33,860 bases of DNA from an uncultured Erysipelotrichaceae bacterium (GTDB taxonomy: Bacteria > Bacillota_I > Bacilli_A > Erysipelotrichales > Erysipelotrichaceae). Shown one piece after another: positions 22,177 through 29,236 of the stretch. The notes beneath the pieces were generated by a model. That model ran no database searches. It had not been told where the DNA came from and saw only the letters and a program-made list of their open reading frames with translations. Within the stretch, counting starts at the first letter, position 1; the number at the start of each line of letters is the position of its first letter. Both the position numbers and the translations under genes were made by a program. The stretch spans positions 1-33,860 of the forward strand of contig CACYEP010000146.1 of the NCBI GenBank assembly GCA_902773425.1, given 5' to 3'.

Positions 22177-22689
22177 ATGGTAGTAATCATTACAGGCGCT
22201 TCCCATACAGGGAAAACTTTGCTGGCCCAGAAATTTCTGGAAGTCTACAATTATCCCTATGTTTCGCAAGACCTTGTGAAGATGGGACTGATCCGCAGCG
22301 GAAACACAAGATTAACTCCGCTTGATGACAAAGAACTGAAGAAATATCTTTGGCCGATCTTCCGGGAAATGATTAAAACCGCCCTGGAGAACGAACAGAA
22401 TCTGACCGTGGAAGGCGTATACATTCCGTATGACTGGAAAAAGGATTTCACGGAAAGCGAGCTGGCCAGGATCCGGTTCGTATGCCTGATTATGTCGGAA
22501 TCTTACATCCGGAATCATTTCGAGGATATTCAATTTTATGCCAACGCCATTGAGACAAGGCTGGATGACCGGGAATGCACCCTGCAGAATGTCTTAAGGG
22601 ATAATCTCAAGTTCTTGAAGGGATGCCGGAAGTATCATCTTCCGTATACCTTGATTGATACGCAATATGATCTCAAACCTGAGTTATGA
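22177..22689 (+). CDS. P-loop kinase-like ATPase
   Basis: A 170-residue nucleoside-triphosphate-binding protein starting MVVIITGASHTGKTLLA, with Walker A GASHTGKT at 7-14. SQDLVKMGLIRSG follows as the likely acceptor-site region, and NLTVEGVYIPYDW looks like strand 3 plus the Walker B-like acidic residue. The size and order fit small AAA_33/zeta-toxin-like or shikimate-kinase-like P-loop kinases. The substrate is unknown; there is no antitoxin gene, so a toxin role is not supported. Its stop overlaps the start of the longer in-frame form of the DUF4139 gene (ATGA at 22686), so the two are one unit. Confidence 0.75.
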   Translation: MVVIITGASHTGKTLLAQKFLEVYNYPYVSQDLVKMGLIRSGNTRLTPLDDKELKKYLWPIFREMIKTALENEQNLTVEGVYIPYDWKKDFTESELARIRFVCLIMSESYIRNHFEDIQFYANAIETRLDDRECTLQNVLRDNLKFLKGCRKYHLPYTLIDTQYDLKPEL

Positions 22690-22706
22690 AAGGAGAACTG
22701 ATTGTT

Positions 22707-24212
22707 ATGTATGCAGATACCAAAGTGACCGCCGCAACGATTTACCGCAGCGGGTGTGTTGTCACCAGAAAAGGAACGGTCCATCTTCCGGAAGGCCGTC
22801 ATGACCTGATTATCCGGGGCCTTTCTTCCGGCGCGGAGGATATGACTGCCAGACTGGCGCTTCCGGAATCCTTAGAAGGTTCCAACGTACAGGTGCGCAA
22901 TCTGACCAAGGAAGAAAAAGAAGAAATCACCAAGGAAACCGAGCGCAAAATCGAAGAACTGGATACCCGGATCGAACTATTGACAGGCCTTGCGGAGATC
23001 TGGAAAAACAATGCGGATTTCACGGGAAAGGAATCCGTGAATCTTTCCGAGATGACCGATTATCTGGAGAAACTGCCGGAACGGATCGAAAAGCTCGGCT
23101 TGGAAGTCCGTGAACTGCAGTTAAAGCGTGCGGATCTTCAAAAGGAACTCAAGGAAAAGGAACAGGAATCTTCCCGCAAAGTCATGACCGCGCAGGTGAA
23201 TGTTCCGCAAGAAGGCACCTATCCGCTGGAAGTGCGCTACCACGACGCGGGCGCCTATTGGTATCCGGTATATGAAATCCATACCGACGGAGAAACAAGC
23301 GGTCTGAATCTTCGCTTGCGCGCAAAGCTTCGTGAGATGACAGGGGAAGACTGGAATGATGTCAAAGTATCTCTGTTTACGGGAAATCCTTCCGTTTCAG
23401 GCACGATTCCGGAATTGAATCCGGTGCACGTTCGCTTCTATCAGCCGATGCCTCGCCGTCAGAACGCACTGATGGGCATGATGGCCATGTCGATGGCCAA
23501 GACCGCGGCTGTCGCGGAAGAGGAAATCTGCGACGAAGATGCAGTCGATTATTCCGAAGAACAGGTGGAAGAAATTGAGGCTCCGACTGCGGAAGTCAAA
23601 CAGGGTGAGACGATGACCGAGTACGAACTTCCGGGGCTTTGGAATCTGGAAAAAGGAAGAGATGTAATGGCGGATCTCTCGCGTGAAACGATTGAGGCAG
23701 AATTCCATAATGTCATCGTCCCAAAACTGGATGCGGAAGTATTCCTGGCTGCGGAGATCAAGACTTCTTCCGTGGAACATCTGATGAATACCGATGCGGA
23801 TGTCTATCTGAAAGGCACGTATGCGGGACAGGTTCATATTCATCCGGATCTGACCGAGAAGACCTATGATATTTCCTTGGGAAGAGATGAAACCGTGAAG
23901 GTAAAACGCAGGCAGACCAAGAATCATACGTCCAACGTTCTTCTGAAAGGCCAGAAGAAGACGGAATATGAATTTGAAACGGTGATAACTTCGCGCAAGG
24001 ATAAGCCGTGTAAGATTACCGTCTGGGATCAGATTCCGGTTTCGGATGATAAGTCAATCGTGGTTGAATCCGTTGAACTCTCCAAAGGAGTATTGGAAGA
24101 GAAGACCGGCAAGATCCGTTATGACTTCGAACTGAATCCGAAAGAATCGAAGACGCTGGTGTTAAACTACACGGTTGCCTGGCCGAAGGACAAACAAATT
24201 CAAGAGCTCTGA
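22707..24212 (+). CDS. MuiA-like DUF4139 protein
   Basis: A protein of about 501 residues resembling the mucoidy-inhibitor A (DUF4140/DUF4139) family. The N-terminal part (MYADTKVTAATIYRSG, VTRKGTVHLPEGRHDL) is the DUF4140-like strand region. A coiled coil follows (about 70-165, rich in E, K and L). The beta-rich remainder contains DAGAYWYPVYEIH and EDWNDVKVSLFTGNP, typical of DUF4139. An acidic insertion (EEEICDEDAVDYSEE) interrupts the C-terminal domain near 270-290. No signal peptide, so it is cytosolic; the biochemical role of the family is not established. An ATG at 22686 overlaps the kinase stop, but AAAGGAG lies downstream of it, so 22707 is preferred with an 11-base spacer. Confidence 0.8.
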   Translation: MYADTKVTAATIYRSGCVVTRKGTVHLPEGRHDLIIRGLSSGAEDMTARLALPESLEGSNVQVRNLTKEEKEEITKETERKIEELDTRIELLTGLAEIWKNNADFTGKESVNLSEMTDYLEKLPERIEKLGLEVRELQLKRADLQKELKEKEQESSRKVMTAQVNVPQEGTYPLEVRYHDAGAYWYPVYEIHTDGETSGLNLRLRAKLREMTGEDWNDVKVSLFTGNPSVSGTIPELNPVHVRFYQPMPRRQNALMGMMAMSMAKTAAVAEEEICDEDAVDYSEEQVEEIEAPTAEVKQGETMTEYELPGLWNLEKGRDVMADLSRETIEAEFHNVIVPKLDAEVFLAAEIKTSSVEHLMNTDADVYLKGTYAGQVHIHPDLTEKTYDISLGRDETVKVKRRQTKNHTSNVLLKGQKKTEYEFETVITSRKDKPCKITVWDQIPVSDDKSIVVESVELSKGVLEEKTGKIRYDFELNPKESKTLVLNYTVAWPKDKQIQEL

Positions 24213-24220
24213 ACATAATA

Positions 24221-24255
24221 AAAACGGGAATCTCTGTACGCAGGATTCCCGTTTT
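24221..24255 (+). terminator. Bidirectional terminator between convergent genes
   Basis: AAAACGGGAATC (24221-24232) and GATTCCCGTTTT (24244-24255) pair perfectly over 12 bp with an 11-base loop, flanked by A and T runs. It can serve the DUF4139 gene and the opposing SDR gene. Confidence 0.9.
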
Positions 24256-24263
24256 CATTTGTC

Positions 24264-25064
24264 TTATTGCGGCTGTTTGCCGAGGTAAGCGAGGATGCCG
24301 CCGTCCACATACAGGATATGTCCGTTGACGAAGTCGCTGGCGGAACTTGCCAGGAAGATGGCCGGTCCCATGAGGTCTTTCGCGATGCCCCAGCGGTTTG
24401 CCGGGGTTTTGCTCATGATGAAGTGATGGAACGGGGTGGGATTCCCGTTTTCATCTTCACGGATGGCCTTGGTCTGTTCGGTTGCGATGTAGCCCGGACC
24501 GATGGCGTTGCATTGAATATTGTAGGCACCGTATTCCGACGCAATGTTCCGTGTCAACATCTTCAATCCGCCTTTCGCTGCTGCATACGCTGCGACGGTC
24601 TCTCTTCCGAGTTCCGACATCATCGAACAAAGGTTGATGATTTTTCCGGATTTCCGTTCCATCATGGAAGGCAATACTGCCTTGGCACAGATAAACTGCG
24701 CGGTAAGATCGGTGTTGATGATTTTGTTCCAGACTTCCAGCGGCATCTCATGCATCGGCATGCGCTTGATCGTTGCCGCATTGTTCACTAAGATGTCTAC
24801 CGGGCCCAACGTTTCGGTGATATCTTTAACCATAGCGTTGACGGCGTTTTCATCCGTTACGTCGCACACATAGCCTTTGGCGTCGATTCCGGCTTCCGCA
24901 TAAGCCTTCATTGCACGCTCTTTGCTGCCTTCACTGCTGCAGCAGAATACAATTTTCGCACCGGTGGATGCTAATCCTTCCGCAATCGCAAATCCGATCC
25001 CGTGGGATGCTCCGGTGACTAACGCTACTTTCCCTTCGAGGGAAAACATTTCAAATCCGTTCAT
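24264..25064 (-). CDS. Short-chain dehydrogenase, DhuD/gluconate 5-dehydrogenase-like
   Basis: A 266-residue SDR with TGASHGIG (17-24), NNAA (94-97), Ser147 and the YAAAK catalytic pair Tyr160/Lys164. The C-terminal wording (NAIGPGYIATEQT, FHHFIMSKTPANRWG, NGHILYVDGGILAYLGKQPQ) is that of Bacillota gluconate-5-dehydrogenase-like proteins, which include DhuD. DhuD reduces the product of DhuI to 2-keto-3-deoxygluconate. With a DhuI-like isomerase at 17106 this role is likely here, though the genes are 6.5 kb apart and on opposite strands. The start at 25064 is set by AAAGGAGA seven bases before; an upstream in-frame ATG (25130) has no such site. Confidence 0.87.
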   Translation of the reverse strand: MNGFEMFSLEGKVALVTGASHGIGFAIAEGLASTGAKIVFCCSSEGSKERAMKAYAEAGIDAKGYVCDVTDENAVNAMVKDITETLGPVDILVNNAATIKRMPMHEMPLEVWNKIINTDLTAQFICAKAVLPSMMERKSGKIINLCSMMSELGRETVAAYAAAKGGLKMLTRNIASEYGAYNIQCNAIGPGYIATEQTKAIREDENGNPTPFHHFIMSKTPANRWGIAKDLMGPAIFLASSASDFVNGHILYVDGGILAYLGKQPQ

Positions 25065-25189
25065 AGCAGTTCTCCTTTGAATACCGCATCTATTGTAACG
25101 CAAAGAAGAAGAATCAGCGATCTTTTTCAAAAGTTGGAAAAAAAAGGGTCTTGTGATAATGTTGTAAGTAGTGCGGATGAGGATATCAT

Positions 25190-25885
25190 ATGAAACAGTT
25201 TTTTGAAAAAATCAAAAGAATTCCCTGGTGGGGATATGCGCTCGGAGCCGGATTCTTCATTCTCCAGCGGATCTTTTACCGGCTGGCGGAATGGCTGAGC
25301 CAGATACTCGGAACCGTAAACTATGCGTTTGAATGTAAGATTCCGTTTCTGGATGATCCGATTAAGCTGATTCCGGCATTTGTCGTAATTTATATTTATT
25401 CGTTTGTGTTTTGGCTTTGCGGACCGGTAGCGGTATCCCTGACCAAAAAGAAAAATGTTGTGAATTTTATTGTGGGAATGCTGATTGCGTATTTCATCGG
25501 TTTCTTATTCTTCGTGTTCATGCCTACCTACATGGACCGCGCGGCGGAAGGCTTAACGGCAGGCGCGGAGGGCCCGGGAATCTTCAAATGGCTGCTGCGG
25601 TGGATCTACAGCGCGGACGGGGGAGATAAGGCATTTAACCTTTTCCCGTCGTATCATTGTTTAATCAGTTTGTATTGTTATTTCGGTGTACGCAAACAGC
25701 CGGAAATCTCCAAAGGATATCAAATGTATTCTTTGATCCTGACAGGACTCATCTGTTTATCGACATTATTTACCAAACAGCACTACATCGTTGACGTATT
25801 CGGCGGTCTTGCGATCTCGCTTCTTGTGTATATCGTTGTAGAAAAATGGAATCCGGGTAAGAAATATGAAAAGATTCAGGAATGA
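25190..25885 (+). CDS. PAP2-family membrane phosphatase
   Basis: A 231-residue membrane protein with about six hydrophobic segments. PSYHCLISLY (about 153-162) and STLFTKQHYIVDVFGG (about 186-201) correspond to the second and third PAP2 motifs, with both catalytic His residues and the nucleophile-assisting Asp. The first motif (K-x6-RP) is not obvious, as in the PAP2 branch resembling inositol-phosphoceramide synthases. It should act on a lipid phosphate or diphosphate at the membrane. It is monocistronic; a TTGGAA-17-TAATGT pair at about 25134-25162 is a possible promoter. Its final codons form one arm of a bidirectional terminator. Confidence 0.82.
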   Translation: MKQFFEKIKRIPWWGYALGAGFFILQRIFYRLAEWLSQILGTVNYAFECKIPFLDDPIKLIPAFVVIYIYSFVFWLCGPVAVSLTKKKNVVNFIVGMLIAYFIGFLFFVFMPTYMDRAAEGLTAGAEGPGIFKWLLRWIYSADGGDKAFNLFPSYHCLISLYCYFGVRKQPEISKGYQMYSLILTGLICLSTLFTKQHYIVDVFGGLAISLLVYIVVEKWNPGKKYEKIQE

Positions 25886-25899
25886 CTCCTGAATCTTTT
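25871..25899 (+). terminator. Compact bidirectional terminator overlapping two gene ends
   Basis: AAGATTCAGGA (25871-25881) pairs perfectly with TCCTGAATCTT (25887-25897). The left arm encodes the last residues of the PAP2 protein, its TGA lies in the loop, and the adenosine deaminase stop abuts the right arm. A and T runs flank both sides. Confidence 0.85.
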
Positions 25900-26899
25900 A
25901 CTTCATCAGTTTACGGAGCTTTTCACGAAGTTCCGTTTTTGTTTTCTCATCCAAGAAGGCGGCATCCACGGCATTGTACGTGCACTGTTTCAGTTCGTTT
26001 TCCGTGATGCCGATCATCTCAAGCTGCGCATGTTCGTTGGAAAGGTCGGTTTTCGCGAAAATCATGTTGTCGGTGTTTAAGGTGATTTTTGCGCCGGAAC
26101 GAATCAGTTTCTTAACCGGATGATTCGCATAGTCCAGGGTGTCCTTGATGTTGGAAGTGACGCAGACTTCCAGAGGGATCTGCCGTTTGACAAGTTCTTC
26201 CAACAATTCCGGATCATCGGCCGCATTGACTCCGTGCCCGATCCGGTCCGCGCCGAAATCAAGCGCATCTTTCACATGTTCGGCAATTCCCATCTCGCCC
26301 GCATGCACCGTAAACGGAATACCCAGTTCTTTCGCAAGGCGGAAATACGGCGCGTATTCCTTGAAATCGCAATTGTTTTCGTATCCCGCAAGATCCAATC
26401 CTACGGCGCCTTTTCCCAAGAGTTCCCGGGTGACTTGAATGGTCTCCCGGTTTTCCGCATCATTGAACGCGGCGGAGTCCCTTTTGTGCATCAGACAGTT
26501 GATGATGCCGGTCTGAATCGAAGGAAAATTGATTTCGGCTGCTTTCGCTCTGTCAATCACGGCTTGAAGGGCTTCTTTTTGTGTTAAGCCACGTTTGGTG
26601 TGCTGCTGGGACGCAAATCGGATCTCGGCATAGATGATACCGCGTTTAGCCATGGTTTCCGTTAAGCGGTAGGATGCGTCAAATAGGTCCGCCCTTGTCT
26701 GAAGAATGTCACATACCAGTTCGAATTTTTTGATGCTTTCGGAACGGGTCATGAAGTTTCGCTTGTATAACATCTCATAGTATTCCTCAAACGTGCTGTC
26801 CGCGGGAATGATTTTCTGGCGCAAAGATGCTTTGTATGCCCAGTCAATGTTGAGCGATCCGTCCAGATGAATATGTAATTCGATGCGTGCAGTCTTCAT
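25898..26899 (-). CDS. add: Adenosine deaminase
   Basis: A 333-residue zinc hydrolase that deaminates adenosine (or deoxyadenosine) to inosine. ELHIHLDGSL gives the zinc-binding His9 and His11 and the substrate loop. FTVHAGEMG contains the third His and catalytic Glu region, IGHGVNA the next His, and LNTDN the zinc-binding Asp. Length is standard. The ATG at 26899 behind GGACGGTGG is preferred over an in-frame ATG 13 codons upstream, because the conserved N-terminus begins just after it. Adenine deaminase is a close relative and cannot be fully excluded. Divergent from the aro operon. Confidence 0.88.
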   Translation of the reverse strand: MKTARIELHIHLDGSLNIDWAYKASLRQKIIPADSTFEEYYEMLYKRNFMTRSESIKKFELVCDILQTRADLFDASYRLTETMAKRGIIYAEIRFASQQHTKRGLTQKEALQAVIDRAKAAEINFPSIQTGIINCLMHKRDSAAFNDAENRETIQVTRELLGKGAVGLDLAGYENNCDFKEYAPYFRLAKELGIPFTVHAGEMGIAEHVKDALDFGADRIGHGVNAADDPELLEELVKRQIPLEVCVTSNIKDTLDYANHPVKKLIRSGAKITLNTDNMIFAKTDLSNEHAQLEMIGITENELKQCTYNAVDAAFLDEKTKTELREKLRKLMK

Positions 26900-26943
26900 G
26901 ATCCACCGTCCTTTTCTACATTGTAGCGCCATCCGCAAGGAGT

Positions 26944-26959
26944 TTCTATCTTGATAGAA
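26944..26959. promoter_or_regulatory. Palindrome overlapping the aro -35 box, candidate operator
   Basis: TTCTATC-TT-GATAGAA is a perfect 7+7 inverted repeat. Its right half contains the -35 hexamer TTGATA of the aro promoter, so a bound repressor would block initiation. It lies in the add-aro divergent region and may serve both directions. Confidence 0.5.
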
Positions 26960-26979
26960 TCCTTTTTTAACGCTATACT
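26951..26979 (+). promoter_or_regulatory. aro operon promoter
   Basis: TTGATA (26951-26956), exactly 17 bases, then TATACT (26974-26979). Each hexamer matches consensus at five or four of six positions. Transcription should start near 26985-26987, that is, at the A of the leader-peptide ATG. Confidence 0.75.
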
Positions 26980-26985
26980 TTTCCC

Positions 26986-27027
26986 ATGAAACCTAACAAG
27001 AACTTCGCCTATTACTACGAAAGATAA
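26986..27027 (+). CDS. Aromatic leader peptide of the aro operon (13 codons)
   Basis: The frame encodes MKPNKNFAYYYER and stops at TAA. One Phe and three consecutive Tyr codons (27010-27018) in 13 codons, directly ahead of a shikimate/tyrosine operon, are what a charging-sensitive leader peptide should show. There is no Shine-Dalgarno sequence. The ATG coincides with the predicted transcription start, so translation would have to use a leaderless mRNA. Ribosomes waiting for Tyr-tRNA would cover GATAAC at 27023-27028, the sequence able to pair with GTTATC at 27066-27071. The reading is inference from sequence alone. Confidence 0.6.
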   Translation: MKPNKNFAYYYER

Positions 27028-27117
27028 CTCGGGCATATGATAATGCCCGCTTTGGTTTGCCTGGTGTTATCGATTGGATAGGTTCTCTCCCATACGGATA
27101 ACACCGTATGGTTTTTT
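27023..27117 (+). promoter_or_regulatory. Transcription attenuator of the aro operon
   Basis: Four pairings can be drawn. GATAAC (27023-27028, over the leader stop) with GTTATC (27066-27071). A local hairpin CGGGCAT/ATGCCCG (27030-27049). GGTGTTATC (27063-27071) with GATAACACC (27097-27105), nine perfect pairs. The terminator CCATACGG/CCGTATGG (27090-27111). The third and fourth exclude each other, and the first competes with the third. A ribosome stalled on the Tyr codons would hide GATAAC, let the antiterminator form and allow aro transcription. Confidence 0.65.
27090..27117 (+). terminator. Attenuator terminator before aroB
   Basis: CCATACGG (27090-27097) and CCGTATGG (27104-27111) form a perfect 8-bp stem with an ATAACA loop and six T. 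It lies upstream of, not after, the structural genes, only seven bases before the aroB ribosome site. Confidence 0.88.
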
Positions 27118-27137
27118 ATTTCAAAGGAGGATCGCGT

Positions 27138-28142
27138 ATGGTCATACCGGTGCACACAAATGCGAAAGATTACGAAATCATCTTCAAACGGGGAATCCTG
27201 CCGGAAGTATCGTCCTATCTTCCCGGAAATATCCGGGTCATGATCGTTACGGATGACGGCGTCCCGGATTTCTGGCTTGAATCTTTGACGGTTCAGTATC
27301 CCAAAGCTCCCGTCCATGTGATTCCTAACGGCGAAGCTTCCAAGAACTTTGATACGTACAAGGGTATTTTGGAAGATATGCTGGAACATCATCTGTCCCG
27401 CAGGGATTATCTGATTGCGCTGGGCGGAGGGGTTGTCGGTGATCTTACCGGATTCTGTGCCGCAACGTATATGCGCGGAATCTCCTGGATCAATATTCCG
27501 ACCACAACGTTATCGCAGATCGATTCATCCATCGGGGGAAAGACCGGTATTGATTTCGGAGGTGTCAAGAATTCCGTGGGTGCGTTCTGGCAGCCGGAAA
27601 AGGTATTCATTGACCCGGAAGTCCTGTCGACTTTGCCGCTTCGTCATTACCGTAACGGGATGGCGGAAGCTCTGAAGGCAGGCATGATCCGTGACCCGGA
27701 ATTGTTCGAACTGTTTGAAAACGGGGACATGATGGACAACGAGGAAGAAATCATCCGCCGTGCGCTGATGGTGAAAAAAGAAGTCGTAGAGAAAGATGAG
27801 AGGGAAGCCGGATTACGGAAGATCCTGAATTTCGGACATACGGCAGGTCATGCGTATGAGAGTTATTACGGATTTGATAAGTACCTTCACGGCGAATGTG
27901 TCGCGATGGGAATGATGAAGATGACAACCGATCCGGTTACAAAGGCCAGATTGAGAAAAGTATTGGAGAAGATGAATCTGCCGGTTTCGTGTGACGCGGA
28001 TCCGCTGAAAATTGCGGAATTCATTACGCATGACAAGAAAGCGGACCATGATCAGATCACGGTGGTGACTGTGTCGAAAATCGGAGATTGCAAGCTTGAA
28101 ACATGGACGACGGATGAGGTCGTCCGGAGGTGCCGGGTATGA
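27138..28142 (+). CDS. aroB: 3-dehydroquinate synthase
   Basis: AroB converts DAHP to 3-dehydroquinate using NAD and a divalent metal. The 334-residue product has ALGGGVVGDLTGFCAATYMRG (94-114), here given as ALGGGVVGDLTGF, for NAD binding. The phosphate/substrate block PTTTLSQIDSSIGGKTGID spans 121-139. Metal-binding His residues are in NFGHTAGHA and YLHGE. ATG 27138 follows AAAGGAGG with a six-base spacer; an in-frame earlier ATG at 27108 lies inside the terminator and is rejected. It is the first structural gene of the operon and overlaps aroC by four bases. Confidence 0.95.
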   Translation: MVIPVHTNAKDYEIIFKRGILPEVSSYLPGNIRVMIVTDDGVPDFWLESLTVQYPKAPVHVIPNGEASKNFDTYKGILEDMLEHHLSRRDYLIALGGGVVGDLTGFCAATYMRGISWINIPTTTLSQIDSSIGGKTGIDFGGVKNSVGAFWQPEKVFIDPEVLSTLPLRHYRNGMAEALKAGMIRDPELFELFENGDMMDNEEEIIRRALMVKKEVVEKDEREAGLRKILNFGHTAGHAYESYYGFDKYLHGECVAMGMMKMTTDPVTKARLRKVLEKMNLPVSCDADPLKIAEFITHDKKADHDQITVVTVSKIGDCKLETWTTDEVVRRCRV

Positions 28143-29236
28143 AAAACAGTTTCGGAAATGCGCTTTGCGTGACCTTATTCGGAGAGTCCCACGGGGATGC
28201 GGTCGGATGTGTTCTGGACGGCATTGCGCCGGGAATCAAAGTTGATGTTGACTTGATTCAAACCGAGATGGAAAAGCGCCGGGGAGGAAAAGAATACACC
28301 ACGCCGCGCAAGGAAGAGGACGTTCCGGTCTTTTTGTCCGGGGTAAAGGACGGATATACCGAGGGAACGCCGGTTTGCCTGATTATCCGGAATACAAACG
28401 CGCATTCCGCGGATTATTCGAAATTCAGGGATATGCCGCGCCCGGGACATGCGGATATGACCGCCGGATACAAGTATCGGGGATACGAAGATCTTCGCGG
28501 GGGAGGACATTTTTCGGGAAGACTGACGGCTGCGCTTGTTGCGGCAGGCGCATTGATCGAAGGCGCTCTTGCCGGAAAGGGAATCCGCATCGTTTCCCAT
28601 ATTGAATCCATCGGTGATGTGAAGGACCGCAGATTTGATGCGGATCATCCGGAAATTGATGCGCTGAACGGAAAAGACTTTCCGGTGCTGGATGAAGAAG
28701 CCGGCGAAAAGATGAAGGAAGTCATCCGCAAAGCGGCGGAAGAAAAAGATTCTGCCGGAGGAGTCATTGAAACCTGCGTTGCGGGATTGCCGGAAGGAAT
28801 CGGAGAACCATGGTTTGATACGTTAGAGAGTATGCTCGGACATATGGCATTGTCCGTGCCTGCCTGCAAGGGCATTGAATTCGGAGACGGTTTCGGACTC
28901 GCCGGGATGAAAGGTTCCGAAGCGAATGATCCGTGGATTCCGGAAGACGGGAAAATCCGCACGGCGTCCAACCATTGCGGAGGAATTGTCGGCGGCATCT
29001 CCGATGGTATGCCGGTGATCTTCCGCACGGTATTCAAACCGACCGCATCCATCGCCAAACCGCAGGAAACCCTGAACCGGAAGACCGGTAAGACAGAAGT
29101 TCTGGAAGTAACCGGAAGACATGATCCGTGTATTGCCGTACGTGCCGTACCGGTTATGAACGCGGTCAGTGCCTTGGTGATTGCGGATTTATTGACCCAA
29201 AGATACGGAAACCTTTGGCTCGGAGAAACGAAATGA
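28139..29236 (+). CDS. aroC: Chorismate synthase
   Basis: AroC makes chorismate from EPSP with reduced FMN. The 365-residue length is standard. GESHGDAVGCVLDG (15-28) is the signature start. RPGHADMTAGYKY, then GGGHFSGRLTAALVAAGA and KPTASIAKPQ are the other conserved blocks. ATG 28139 overlaps the aroB TGA; an in-frame ATG nine bases earlier is possible but less well placed behind CGGAGG. Its own stop overlaps the next start (ATGA at 29233). Confidence 0.96.
   Translation: MKNSFGNALCVTLFGESHGDAVGCVLDGIAPGIKVDVDLIQTEMEKRRGGKEYTTPRKEEDVPVFLSGVKDGYTEGTPVCLIIRNTNAHSADYSKFRDMPRPGHADMTAGYKYRGYEDLRGGGHFSGRLTAALVAAGALIEGALAGKGIRIVSHIESIGDVKDRRFDADHPEIDALNGKDFPVLDEEAGEKMKEVIRKAAEEKDSAGGVIETCVAGLPEGIGEPWFDTLESMLGHMALSVPACKGIEFGDGFGLAGMKGSEANDPWIPEDGKIRTASNHCGGIVGGISDGMPVIFRTVFKPTASIAKPQETLNRKTGKTEVLEVTGRHDPCIAVRAVPVMNAVSALVIADLLTQRYGNLWLGETK

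Noticed and set aside
22177-22689. Zeta-type toxin
   Set aside because: Only the P-loop is shared; no antitoxin gene is adjacent and the partner is a MuiA-like protein.
26986-27117. T-box riboswitch for tyrosine upstream of aroB
   Set aside because: The leader is only about 150 bases to the ATG, I find no AGGGUGGNACCGCG-like T-box sequence, and no long specifier stem; a short reading frame with terminator fits better.
27108-27137. Upstream ATG extending AroB by 10 residues
   Set aside because: It lies in the terminator and upstream of the AAAGGAGG site that serves the ATG at 27138.
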